NCBI RefSeq assembly: GCF_004138285.1
Contig: NZ_SCFN01000003.1
Span: 62,001-126,000 of the forward strand
From: Gottfriedia acidiceleris
Lineage (GTDB): Bacteria > Bacillota > Bacilli > Bacillales > Bacillaceae_G
DNA length: 64,000 bases
Reading direction: 5' to 3'
This document shows positions 8,879 to 17,632 of the stretch, one piece after another. The translations under genes and the position numbers were made by a program. The stretch's first letter is position 1, and each line of letters starts with the position of its first letter. The notes under the pieces were generated by a model. It was given only the letters and a program-made list of their open reading frames with translations. It had not been told where the DNA came from and searched no databases.

Positions 8879-9026
8879 TTATAATCCGAACGCATGCGTT
8901 AGTCATAATGAACGAATGAAATGGTCTCAATTGTTGACACAACTAACATTTAGAGTAAATTCAAATGTCTCCCATGTGTTAATGGGCTAACGTATTTTTA
9001 TTATGAAATTCCTATTGATGCAAAGT

Positions 9027-9524
9027 TTAGACAGGATATCCTCCGGTTGGTGGTGGCCAAGCACTAAATAATCTGCGTATTATTACGATTTCACCTAAAT
9101 GATAGGAGTTGTGAGATGCAATATTGCGTAGCACACCACCTAGGGATTCGCCTGGCCATTTCTCTAATGATTTATCCAATTGAACAGTTCGGGCAATCGT
9201 ACATGCCTGTTCTATCCCTTGAAGAAAATGCTGAATAATCTGTTTCCACTCTTCCTCATTACTAGGCCCTTCTTCAACGGGCCAGCTTTCTTTCACATCG
9301 GAAGGCAATTCAGGCTTCTCTCCTTGTGCGAATAATAAGAGGAATTCTTGCCAGTATGTCATATGTTTGACTAATTGATAAATAGTATAAGGTAGTTCCT
9401 CTATTCTTTTTCCAGCAAGATCCATATCTATATCCAACAAAGCATTCTTAATAGGAAGATGACCACGTTCTCCCCTTAATGATTTTATTAATGTGTCACT
9501 GAATGCTTTATTTGATTTCTCCAT
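9027..9524 (-). CDS. DinB-family protein
   Basis: The 165-residue protein is a four-helix DinB/YfiT-type fold. Candidate metal-binding histidines are visible in LVKHMTYWQ and in ASHNSYHLGEIV near the C-terminus, the typical DinB triad. DinB-like proteins include thiol-dependent transferases (bacillithiol in Bacillus), but most are uncharacterised. The start at 9524 is chosen over an ATG six codons upstream because GGGAG sits 8 bases before it. The gene stands alone on the minus strand. Confidence 0.82.
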   Translation of the reverse strand: MEKSNKAFSDTLIKSLRGERGHLPIKNALLDIDMDLAGKRIEELPYTIYQLVKHMTYWQEFLLLFAQGEKPELPSDVKESWPVEEGPSNEEEWKQIIQHFLQGIEQACTIARTVQLDKSLEKWPGESLGGVLRNIASHNSYHLGEIVIIRRLFSAWPPPTGGYPV

Positions 9525-9774
9525 AAAACCGACTCCCAACATTTTTATTTATAATTTACTAAATTTATTGTCTTATCCCTTTCTATTATTTAAATATTTA
9601 GTAGAAAAAATCACTGTTCACATTAATTAAATCGAATTTTTCATCTGAACCATATGATGATAAAGACCCAATCTTTAACTAATTACAGTACTTTTCCATA
9701 TCATTTTTAATTATATTGTTTAGAGTAAACTCTAAGTCAATAGATAAATGAATGATTAAAAGCTTTTACTTCAT

Positions 9775-9879
9775 ATTCAACAATCCTGCCAGTTACTTCA
9801 ATAAAAAAAGCCGCATTTGCGACTCGTGATCTTGTTCAACTACCATGGGAGTACGATATAAACTTCCATGGTAGTTGAA
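9775..9879. repeat. Palindromic dispersed repeat, long copy
   Basis: The segment begins ATTCAACAATCCTGCC, continues with a short A run and GCCGC, and ends in a perfect 14-base inverted repeat TTCAACTACCATGG (9835-9848) / CCATGGTAGTTGAA (9866-9879). Related sequences occur at 52585, 53351, 54122 and 54709, so this is one copy of a small non-coding repeat family. The terminal hairpin could also act as a weak terminator for the metallophosphoesterase gene. The remaining bases between 9525 and 9967 show no gene. Confidence 0.65.
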
Positions 9880-9967
9880 TAAGTATAATGATTTTATTTC
9901 CATTTTTAATCTAGCAAGAAATATATTCTACTAAACTCTGATATTCCTCTATCTTTTCAAAAATGTA

Positions 9968-12900
9968 CTATTGTTGTGAAATCACATATTGAGCGTCTCG
10001 CAACAAATAGGTTGCAGCTTCACTTGAAATGTGTTTCCCGTTTTGTGCCTTCACTTCATTCACTAGACTATTCAAATCGTTTTGTGCCAATTTTGCCTGT
10101 AGGCTATTGGCAATTCCGAAATTGTCGATCCATTTGGTATCAACAAAGCGTGTCACCAAAGCCTTTAAGGAATCAATGCTGGCCACTGTTTGAAAGTGAA
10201 CAGTTTTACTCCCCTTATTGCCGGCTAGGTCACTTGAAGTTATAACAAGAGTATGCTGACCAAGCGGCAAGGTATATAGCGGAATTGCTTTTCCAATCTT
10301 GCAAGAATGCATATCTAGCGTCAACGTCGTCATACTGTTGTCGACACCCGAAAAGTAGTCGGTCAATGCAAACTCAGGCTTCAAATCTCCGGAATTTTCA
10401 TAAATTCTTCCATCCGCCGGTACAGATAACGCGATTGCTGGCCCCGTCTTATCGATGCCAATAGAAAGATGCTTCACTGCTTCCACATTGCCAGCGTTAT
10501 CTATAGCACGATATTCAACACTGTGCATCCCTTCAGCAGTCAGCGTCAAATCGGACTTGTTGTTCCAATCGCCGCCGTCTACTCTTGTCTCGATGTGATT
10601 TACACCAGTTCCAGTTGGATCGTCATCTGCAGTGAACTTCACATTCACATTCTTTGCATTCCAAACGTCCTCACCTGTAACTCCATCCATCGTTGCCGTT
10701 GTAACAGGTGACTGAACATCGTTTTCCCGCCCATAAACCTCAAACTCGTAAATATTTGCTGTTCCCGTTTCAGCATAATTTTGCGGCGTAGTAATATAAA
10801 GCCTCACATATCTTGCAGTAGACTTGGTTATATATCTGTCCGTACTGTTTGAAACGTTACCTGTTACTGAATCCAGGTCAGTCCAAGTAGTTCCATCCAT
10901 ACTTCCCTGAAGCTTATAATTTTTTGTATTCAGAGATAAGGTATCTCCGCCTTCTCCTGCATGCTTTACTACCCACCTAGAAATGTCATAATTTCGTCCA
11001 AGATCGACCATCAGCCATTTGTCTTCGGTAGTATTTGAAGACCACTTTTTACCGCTTGCAGCCGAACCATCTACTGCCTTGGACGGTTCGTAGCCCACTA
11101 TACTTCCGTTAGCTGTAACCGTCTTGTTTAGCGCTAAATTTACCGGAGCAGGATCGAAAGCTAATGTGGTAACTTTTAATGGGCTGCTAGCATCTGAAAT
11201 ATTTCCTGCCGCATCCTTGGCTTTTACAGTAAATTGATATGCAGTATTTGCGGTCAGTCCTGCCACTTTATAGTTCGTACTCCCTTTTGTTGATCCAATT
11301 AGAGTGTTTCCATTATAAATATCGTAGCCTGTAACACCTATATTACCCGTAAAATTATCTTTAGCTGCATGCCATGACAGAATGGCCATCTTGTCTGTTA
11401 ACACTTTCGTTGAGACATTAGTTGGAGCGGTAGGCGCTTGTTTATCTGCTGCAAGTACATCCGCCGTGTAATTATTTATAGTCCAGGTAGTTATCGTACT
11501 TTTTTTCGAGAAGTCCCTTCCATGTATAACCACCCTGTCGGCATATACATCTAAAATTAAACCTTGACCTGAATCCTTGATAGCTCCATCTCTCATCATT
11601 GTAAAGTACTGTTTGTTATAGAAAGTACCCGGTAATGTTAGAGGATAATGTATATGTCCAGTTATAAAAACACTTTGAGGATATTTTCCAATAATGTCCT
11701 TTAACTTTTGATCCTGTACTTCATCACTTTGATAAGGATCTGAAGGATATTCCTCATAAACGGTATTATCTAGTGGTTGATGAAGGAAAAGAAATATCGG
11801 TTTATCAAGACTTGCATTCTCCGCTAACCTAGCGCTTAACCACTTCATCTGGGTATCTGAAATATATGCGCTGTCTTTTTCATCAGTCTCCGTTGCCAAA
11901 TAGATAAAGTGGTATCCGTTTATCCACTTATCGTAATAAACACCAGGCATATCAGTATGTGTCAAAAATCTGTTTTTAGCAGTCTCAAATCCTCCCATCC
12001 ACCTTACATCATGGTTCCCTAAAATCAAGTTACGATCAAGTTGAGGATATTTGTTCATTGTTTTCATTAATGTATTATATTGTGCATCTGTTCCAGATTC
12101 GGTAAGATCTCCAACAACGCTAACAGATTGCACATTATTGCTAACTGCGTCATGCAATGCATTGTCAAGTCTGACATCGCTGATATCACCTTGTACATTT
12201 GCATGTGTATCAGAAATGGACATAAAGCTGAATTTATAACTGGTATCCTTGTCTGGAGCTGTTGAAGCAAGAACCGTAACATTGATACTTGTTAATAATT
12301 CTATATTATTCGGATTTGTAACCTCTGTAGGTTGATCTACTGTTCCCTTAACTGTGAAACTCTGCTCGGTTTTTACGGAAGGAACATAGCCTGAAGCAGA
12401 TATATTCCATGTTACAGGTGCATTCACATTACCTCCATCAGTCACCAGTACTACTGTGCTAGGTAATCCCAGGGCCACCCCTGTTGGCGCTGTTCCGTTT
12501 ACTACACCTGTAATGGCTGAAGGTGCTGTGATACTTGATAATATCTTCGGCTTTATTTTTACTGGATAAGTTACTTTCTTACCGCGTACTGTGACGGTTA
12601 GTATCTGGCTGTCCACTGCCCTAGAACTGTCAAAACCGCTTACATCGGAAGTTCTTACTTCCTCAATCCTTGTCGATCCGTCGGAGTAGGTGCCGGTTAC
12701 TACTATACCCGTGATATCAAGGCTCTCTCCGATACGGTAAACAGTCTTTACTGGTGGTTTTGTAATCTCAATGCTGTTCAACGTTTTTGAAAACTGAAAC
12801 CAGTTGATGTTCGCTACATATGTTTTTCCCGCCGCTACCTTTAATACAAGGTATACATCATGAATCCCGGTAACTTTAGTAATATCGGTTGACATAGTTT

Positions 12901-13312
12901 TATAGACATTCCAGTTGTCCGGTGCTGTTGTTGCGACAGTAAGTGCTCCCACTTTTGTACCGTTTGTGTTGTTCGGACCGTCAATCCATACTTCAATATT
13001 TCCACCTGCATTTGATCCCTTAACTGAAGCTCTTGCACTAAATTCCGTAGCTCCAACACCACTACCAAAGTCCATATTGTTATATACTAAATACTGGTTG
13101 TCATTAGTACCGCCCACAGATTTCCCACCATCTGGGCAATCCTCAACTTTAATGTAGGCACCCGACTTGGAACCAAAGCTTTCTGCTTCTATCAAACTAA
13201 ATGCATCACTTACTGCATGCACTGGAATATAGCCAACAAAGTTGCCGAGTAGGTATGCAACTATTAAGATTAATGAAAATAATGATTTGTTAGACCTCGT
13301 TAAATTAACCAT
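9968..13312 (-). CDS. Secreted multidomain metallophosphoesterase
   Basis: The 1114-residue protein has a signal peptide (hydrophobic LFSLILIVAYLLGNFVGYI, cleavage near VHA). Then come a CBM6-like domain (about 35-170), an Ig-like domain (YRIGESLDITGIVVTGTY), a second Ig-like segment, a calcineurin-type phosphoesterase (about 365-625; SDTHANVQGD, VVGDLTESG, LGNHDVRW, GHIHYP), a fibronectin type III domain (APTNVSTKV), an F5/8 type C domain (NLALNKTVTANGS), Ig-like repeats (YRAIDNAGNVE) and a C-terminal FIMAH-like helical module. This suggests release of phosphate at a cell-surface or polysaccharide-bound substrate. No LPXTG or S-layer anchor was seen. The start is the ATG 14 codons inside the open frame, 6 bases after AAGGGAGA. 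Base composition is visibly richer in G+C than the flanks, which suggests transfer. Confidence 0.88.
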   Translation of the reverse strand: MVNLTRSNKSLFSLILIVAYLLGNFVGYIPVHAVSDAFSLIEAESFGSKSGAYIKVEDCPDGGKSVGGTNDNQYLVYNNMDFGSGVGATEFSARASVKGSNAGGNIEVWIDGPNNTNGTKVGALTVATTAPDNWNVYKTMSTDITKVTGIHDVYLVLKVAAGKTYVANINWFQFSKTLNSIEITKPPVKTVYRIGESLDITGIVVTGTYSDGSTRIEEVRTSDVSGFDSSRAVDSQILTVTVRGKKVTYPVKIKPKILSSITAPSAITGVVNGTAPTGVALGLPSTVVLVTDGGNVNAPVTWNISASGYVPSVKTEQSFTVKGTVDQPTEVTNPNNIELLTSINVTVLASTAPDKDTSYKFSFMSISDTHANVQGDISDVRLDNALHDAVSNNVQSVSVVGDLTESGTDAQYNTLMKTMNKYPQLDRNLILGNHDVRWMGGFETAKNRFLTHTDMPGVYYDKWINGYHFIYLATETDEKDSAYISDTQMKWLSARLAENASLDKPIFLFLHQPLDNTVYEEYPSDPYQSDEVQDQKLKDIIGKYPQSVFITGHIHYPLTLPGTFYNKQYFTMMRDGAIKDSGQGLILDVYADRVVIHGRDFSKKSTITTWTINNYTADVLAADKQAPTAPTNVSTKVLTDKMAILSWHAAKDNFTGNIGVTGYDIYNGNTLIGSTKGSTNYKVAGLTANTAYQFTVKAKDAAGNISDASSPLKVTTLAFDPAPVNLALNKTVTANGSIVGYEPSKAVDGSAASGKKWSSNTTEDKWLMVDLGRNYDISRWVVKHAGEGGDTLSLNTKNYKLQGSMDGTTWTDLDSVTGNVSNSTDRYITKSTARYVRLYITTPQNYAETGTANIYEFEVYGRENDVQSPVTTATMDGVTGEDVWNAKNVNVKFTADDDPTGTGVNHIETRVDGGDWNNKSDLTLTAEGMHSVEYRAIDNAGNVEAVKHLSIGIDKTGPAIALSVPADGRIYENSGDLKPEFALTDYFSGVDNSMTTLTLDMHSCKIGKAIPLYTLPLGQHTLVITSSDLAGNKGSKTVHFQTVASIDSLKALVTRFVDTKWIDNFGIANSLQAKLAQNDLNSLVNEVKAQNGKHISSEAATYLLRDAQYVISQQ

Positions 13313-14089
13313 AAAAAATCTCCCTTTCGCAAGCCGAATATTAGGTGAATTCAATGCAGTAAAACAGATTACAACAATTAAAAAACTGTAAAAAATAGGT
13401 AGATATCAAAAAAATATTGTTCCTCCTTTTTCAAAATGATCCATAATTTTCCTTACGACTTCTTCTCCTAGTGAATTCAACAACACTTTATAATTTTGAT
13501 TTCACTTTTTTCAGTGATAAGGTGAAAAGTATCACACGGACAATTATATTTGCACTATGTAAATTACACATTGATTTTATATTAATCAATTAATATTGAA
13601 ATCATTGGTGTTAAGTAATTCGTAATATATCACTCAATTAAATAATATTTAAATTAAACACTTTTACCCTTAAATGCTTTCATTAAGGAGGTAAAACAAA
13701 TAAAAAATACTAAAGTATCTTAAAATCTAGTATCTATTCCTTCCATTCCTATATCCTTAAGTCAGAATTGTTTTTCAATGTCTAAATAAACACAAAAAAG
13801 TTCAAGAACATATACGTTCTTGAACTTTTTATAGATGAATTTGAAGTTATGTCTGCTAGCTATATTTTTCGGTTTACTATCTATCATGGATCCTTCTAGA
13901 TTAAAAAGTTGTTATAAAATTAGTTAAAATTAACCATTAATTATACATCTTAATTATTGACTAGATATAAAGTAAACTTAATTTTTATGTTAACCAATAA
14001 ATACTATTAAGATATTCTTAATAATGATTTAATTAATTAACTACATGCTAAAAAAAATGAATTACCATTTAAATAGGTAGAATCACAGC
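13313..14089. other. Long non-coding stretch with an orphan terminator
   Basis: No convincing gene was found in this AT-rich stretch upstream of the metallophosphoesterase gene. It contains the isolated hairpin listed at 13795-13830 and an AAGGAGG sequence at about 13685 with no start codon at a useful distance. The promoter of the metallophosphoesterase gene must lie in its first part. Confidence 0.5.
13795..13830. terminator. Orphan bidirectional terminator
   Basis: A perfect 15-base inverted repeat, AAAAAGTTCAAGAAC and GTTCTTGAACTTTTT, around a 6-base loop. No intact gene ends at it on either strand, which suggests a deleted or decayed gene. Confidence 0.7.
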
Positions 14090-14284
14090 TTAATATGTTA
14101 TATGATTTCCTTCTACTTTCTTTAAAATCTTATGGAAAGATTCAATCCAGGTGTAATCCCAACTTGATTTTGCTTCAATAAGTTTAATGCTTCTTTATAA
14201 CTTGACCAAACTATATCATTTATATTTATATTTTCTAATTCAACTTTATTAGTAATTGGCAGCTTAGTTGCATAAGGAATCAAT
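14090..14284 (-). pseudogene. Decayed gene fragment, family not recognised
   Basis: Minus-strand translation gives a protein-like stretch (LIPYATKLPITNKVELE, then SSYKEALNLLKQNQVGITP), which after a one-base frameshift continues ESFHKILKKVEGNHITY and a stop. The two parts join into the C-terminal 60 or so residues of one protein. There is no start codon or ribosome binding site, so only a relic remains. The family was not recognised. Confidence 0.45.
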
Positions 14285-14351
14285 TATGTTTGTAAAGGCT
14301 GTTTTAATAAATTGTAAGCGTATATTTAATAATGATAGGAAGTTTAATAAT

Positions 14352-14438
14352 ATGAAATTAAAAATAAGCACAATACTTTACATATTTACTTTTATGGCTG
14401 TTTTTCCTTTGAGCTTTCAAATTTTTATTGAATCCTGA
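14352..14438 (+). CDS. Possible 28-residue hydrophobic peptide
   Basis: A short frame starts with MKLKISTILYIF and is almost entirely hydrophobic, like a single membrane segment or signal peptide. AGGAAG lies 9 bases upstream. It stands alone between two gene relics, so it could be a chance frame or the start of a lost gene. Confidence 0.3.
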   Translation: MKLKISTILYIFTFMAVFPLSFQIFIES

Positions 14439-14460
14439 CTTAAAATAGAGACAATTCATA

Positions 14461-14484
14461 CAAAAAACCACCTTTTAAAGGTGG
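14461..14484 (-). terminator. Terminator at the end of the spoVR relic
   Basis: CCACCTTT and AAAGGTGG form a compact stem followed on the minus strand by TTTTTTG. It overlaps the last codons of the relic frame. Confidence 0.75.
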
Positions 14485-15170
14485 CCTAAAATATACTTCC
14501 GATGAATATTCTTGCCATCATAACTAAACAACACAGATTTCCCTTCAATATTCTTCTCTAAATAAACGCCTCTACCCCACAACTGATGAATATAAGGCAT
14601 AACCTTCTCAACATACTTCACATCAAGTTCCATATGTTCATAGGAATGCTTCAAATAAAGCTCACCATTTTTTAAATAATCTCCCTCTTGTACAACGATA
14701 TATGGGAATCCTCCATTTACCCTACTGACAACTAACTGACCCCTAACATTTTCCCATTCCTTACCAGTGACTTTATATTCCTTACCTTGTCGCTGGAATA
14801 AATACATATCTTCGCGCATGACGAGATCTTTAGTTAAGTAGTTTCGAATAAATAAACTATCGGACTCTAATTCTTGTACTTCAAACATTTTTTCCGACCA
14901 CTGCCAGGTTTAACACCTAACTCTCTCATTTCTTTTGTTGGATTATTATATCGCTCTTCAATATCTTTAAACATTCGTAGTCCTAAATAATATGGTTTAA
15001 TGCTTGTTTTCGATGGCTGAACTACTCCTGCATTAAGCTTTGCGTATTCAATCGATTCATTTGAATCAAGATTTAGTTCACGCATAATTCTTATATGTCA
15101 GTAACTTACCCAGCCTTGTTTCTCTCAACGATCTTCTTTTTGACTAAGAATCTTCTATTCCTTATTCAAC
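14475..15170 (-). pseudogene. spoVR C-terminal half, inactivated (relic 2)
   Basis: Three pieces align with the C-terminal half of SpoVR, a spore cortex protein. The order is a WVSY-stop-HIRIM segment, where TGG (Trp) has become TGA near 15097; then [20 protein letters not shown] through GVKPGSGR; then, after a one-base deletion near 14888, [10 protein letters not shown] to the C-terminus. The 5' half of the gene is absent. About 170 bases at the start match relic 1 (about 8510-8690), showing a duplication in direct orientation on both sides of the DinB and metallophosphoesterase genes. A functional spoVR, if any, must be elsewhere in the genome. Confidence 0.88.
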
Positions 15171-15317
15171 ATAATGATCGGTTAGTGCAATAGCAAAGTT
15201 GTAGTCTCCTTTTTTTTCGTAGTCACTGTTTTACAGTTTCTTGATATGAATGATTGATGCTCATGATCCCCGTTGCCATTAACAAAGCCAAGTAGTGCAG
15301 AAATGAAGAGGAACTGA

Positions 15318-15659
15318 TTAACCTTCTGCTTTTTTCACCATAAAACAAACGAGAAGACAAGGTTCGTTCGTACGATTAATGCACCAATGCTCTTCACCGG
15401 CAGGGATAAAGGTTGCATCTCCCGCTTTTTCCACACTGTGAACACCGTTGGAATAGGTATCAATTTCTCCACTAAAAATATAAGAATACTCGTCTTCTTC
15501 GTGGCAACTCATACCAACAGCTGGTACACGTTCACCAGGCGTTAGAGAAATCACACTCATGCTCACTTCTTTAAAATCACCTTGTCGCGTGAAGAGTTTT
15601 TTCATTTCATAGATTGGCATGCCGATTGGTTCAACTTGATTCAAATTAATTTTTTCCAT
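15318..15659 (-). CDS. Small cupin-domain protein
   Basis: The 113-residue single-domain cupin shows the two conserved motif regions, SCHEEDEYSYIFSGEIDTY and the glycine/proline turn with FIPAGEEHWCINR, which would hold a metal through His and Glu. The start (15659) is chosen because AGAGGT lies close upstream. The longer frame would run into the permease gene. It is the last gene of the peptide ABC operon, 10 bases after the permease stop. Its role could be processing or sensing the transported compound. This is inferred from position only. Confidence 0.75.
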   Translation of the reverse strand: MEKINLNQVEPIGMPIYEMKKLFTRQGDFKEVSMSVISLTPGERVPAVGMSCHEEDEYSYIFSGEIDTYSNGVHSVEKAGDATFIPAGEEHWCINRTNEPCLLVCFMVKKAEG

Positions 15660-15669
15660 TTCATTACCT

Positions 15670-16503
15670 CTATTCTTTTTTAAGTTTTGGATCGAGAAAA
15701 TCGCGAAGACCATCACCTACAAAGTTCGCACCAACAGATACAGAAAAGATCGCTAAACCTGGGAAAGTAGACACCCACCAATTTTGAATCACTTTCGCTC
15801 CGCCAGATACCATCGAACCCCACTCAGGTGTCGGAGGTTGAGTCCCAAGACCAAGAAAACTGAGCCCTGAGAACATCAAAATGGCGTTTCCAAGGTCAAG
15901 TGTTGCCATCACAAGCAATGGTCCGAAACAATTCGGTAAAATTTCCAAAAAGAGGACACGAATATGAGAGGCACCCATGACGCGAGAAGCCGTCACATAC
16001 TCGCTTTCTTTTAATGAAATCACCATAGAACGCATGAGCCTTGCATAATTCGGCCACCAAATGATGGCCATCGCAAGCACTGAGTTTAAGATACTTGGTC
16101 CAAGTGCTGCTGCGATCACCATCGCCAAAATAAGGGGAGGGAATGCCATGATGAGTTCGGAGAAGCGCATCATCACTTCATCCACATACCCGCCTTTATA
16201 ACCTGCGATTCCCCCATATAAAATACCGAAAGCGAACGCACAAACCACTGTAATGACCCCAGCCGTTAACGAAATACGAGAACCAACGATGACACGGGAG
16301 AAAACATCTCGACCAAGCTCATCCGTTCCAAAAAAGTGTGAAGCGCTAGGGGACTCATACCGGATGCTTAAATTCTGCGCCGTGACACTATGTGTTACGA
16401 TGAAAGGTGCAAACAAGGCAACGATAAACCAAACAAGACAAATGACTAAACCAAGTTTAAAAAGAAATCCTTTTTGACGAAGAAACGATACAATTGTTCG
16501 CAT
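15670..16503 (-). CDS. Peptide ABC transporter permease, DppC/OppC type
   Basis: The 277-residue membrane protein has an N-terminal anchor helix and five further segments, typical of the second permease of family 5 peptide/nickel importers. The EAA-type loop that contacts the ATPase is visible around ASRVMGASHIRVLFLEILPN. The GLSFLGLGTQPPTPEWG motif near the C-terminus is characteristic of DppC/OppC. It overlaps the preceding permease gene by a single base, so the two are translationally coupled. Confidence 0.9.
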   Translation of the reverse strand: MRTIVSFLRQKGFLFKLGLVICLVWFIVALFAPFIVTHSVTAQNLSIRYESPSASHFFGTDELGRDVFSRVIVGSRISLTAGVITVVCAFAFGILYGGIAGYKGGYVDEVMMRFSELIMAFPPLILAMVIAAALGPSILNSVLAMAIIWWPNYARLMRSMVISLKESEYVTASRVMGASHIRVLFLEILPNCFGPLLVMATLDLGNAILMFSGLSFLGLGTQPPTPEWGSMVSGGAKVIQNWWVSTFPGLAIFSVSVGANFVGDGLRDFLDPKLKKE

Positions 16504-17516
16504 TATCGGTGCCTCACTCTCGGATCAATGACACCGTATAAGATATCAATGACTAGATTAATCACAACATAAATCAATGCAATTAATAACGAAACACCAC
16601 AAATTGCCGGGAAGTCGAGTGAAACAGCAGACAAATAAGCATATTGACCAATCCCTGGCCACGCAAAAATATTTTCAACAAGCACCATTCCACCAAGTAG
16701 ATTACAAAACCCCATTCCAGCAACTGTAATGACCGGAATCATAGAATTTGAAAGGGCGTGTTTAAAAATAATCGCTGATTCTTTTAACCCTTTTGCTCGC
16801 GCTGTTCGAATATAATCCATTGACATCACTTCAAGTAAGTTTGACCTTGTTTGACGAGCGATTAACCCCATCGTAAAAAGACCAAGTACAGCGCCAGGGA
16901 GGATCAAGTGCATCGCCACTTCACCAAATAATTGGAAATCACCTCTTAGGAGTGAATCGAGTAGAAAAAGACCCGTTCCACCATCTGGAGTTGACGTACG
17001 TGCATCGATGCGTCCTGGTCCTGGTGTGACCCCTAAAACAGACGTAAACACATAGAGCAGAACAAGCGCAAACCAAAAACTTGGGATCGACACGCCACTA
17101 ATAGAAACCGTTCGGATGACATGGTCAATTGCTTTGTTCCGAAAGATGGCAGAAATCACGCCAAAAAGTACGCCGAAAACTAAAGCAATCACCATGGCCA
17201 CGACCGATAGTTCAAGAGTAGCCGGGAAAAACTGCATTAAATCCTCCAGTACTGGTTTACCGGTGCGAATGGACGTGCCTAAATCACCTGCGAATAAGTG
17301 CTGAAAATAGAGAATTAATTGACGGAATAACGATTGATCAAGCCCCCACTTTGCTTTAAAAGCGGCGACGATTTCGGGATTATTCATGGCGCTTTGACTT
17401 AAATTCGCTGCAACTGGATCACTTGGTACTAAATGCGAAAGGATAAAGACAAACAGCGCCACGCCAACTAATAAGAAAAGAAGAAACAATAGACGTCTAC
17501 CGATAAATCGAAGCAA
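16503..17516 (-). CDS. Peptide ABC transporter permease, DppB/OppB type
   Basis: This permease of about 337 residues begins with a basic segment and membrane helix (FIGRRLLFLLFLLVG), followed by the VPSDPV motif of DppB/OppB. Near the C-terminus it has the EAA loop RTARAKGLKESAIIFKHAL and GGMVLVENIFAWPGIGQY. A TTG at 17525 touches the AAAGGAG ribosome binding site directly. The TTG three codons later has normal spacing and is taken as the start. It pairs with the DppC-type permease downstream. Confidence 0.88.
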   Translation of the reverse strand: MLRFIGRRLLFLLFLLVGVALFVFILSHLVPSDPVAANLSQSAMNNPEIVAAFKAKWGLDQSLFRQLILYFQHLFAGDLGTSIRTGKPVLEDLMQFFPATLELSVVAMVIALVFGVLFGVISAIFRNKAIDHVIRTVSISGVSIPSFWFALVLLYVFTSVLGVTPGPGRIDARTSTPDGGTGLFLLDSLLRGDFQLFGEVAMHLILPGAVLGLFTMGLIARQTRSNLLEVMSMDYIRTARAKGLKESAIIFKHALSNSMIPVITVAGMGFCNLLGGMVLVENIFAWPGIGQYAYLSAVSLDFPAICGVSLLIALIYVVINLVIDILYGVIDPRVRHR

Positions 17517-17577
17517 TTGGCACAACTCCTTTCAAAAAACAGATACGATGGATTCACTATGTAAAAGATGGTAATAG

Positions 17578-17619
17578 GAAAGCTAGTCATAGGGGAGAAC
17601 ACCCTACGACTAGCTTTTT
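17578..17619. terminator. Intra-operon hairpin between binding protein and permease genes
   Basis: AAAGCTAGTCATAGGG pairs with CCCTACGACTAGCTTT with one mismatch. On the minus strand only a weak T run follows, so it probably gives partial termination or mRNA protection and keeps the binding-protein mRNA more abundant than the permease mRNA. Confidence 0.6.
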
Positions 17620-17632
17620 GTCATTTCGATGA

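Noticed and set aside
8888-8899. Palindrome AACGCATGCGTT as an operator
   Set aside because: A 12-base palindrome alone in a non-coding gap, without a promoter around it, is not enough evidence.
9968-13312. Mobile element or phage origin marked by a transposase or integrase
   Set aside because: No transposase, integrase, tRNA or terminal repeats were found around it. Only composition and nearby gene relics suggest transfer.
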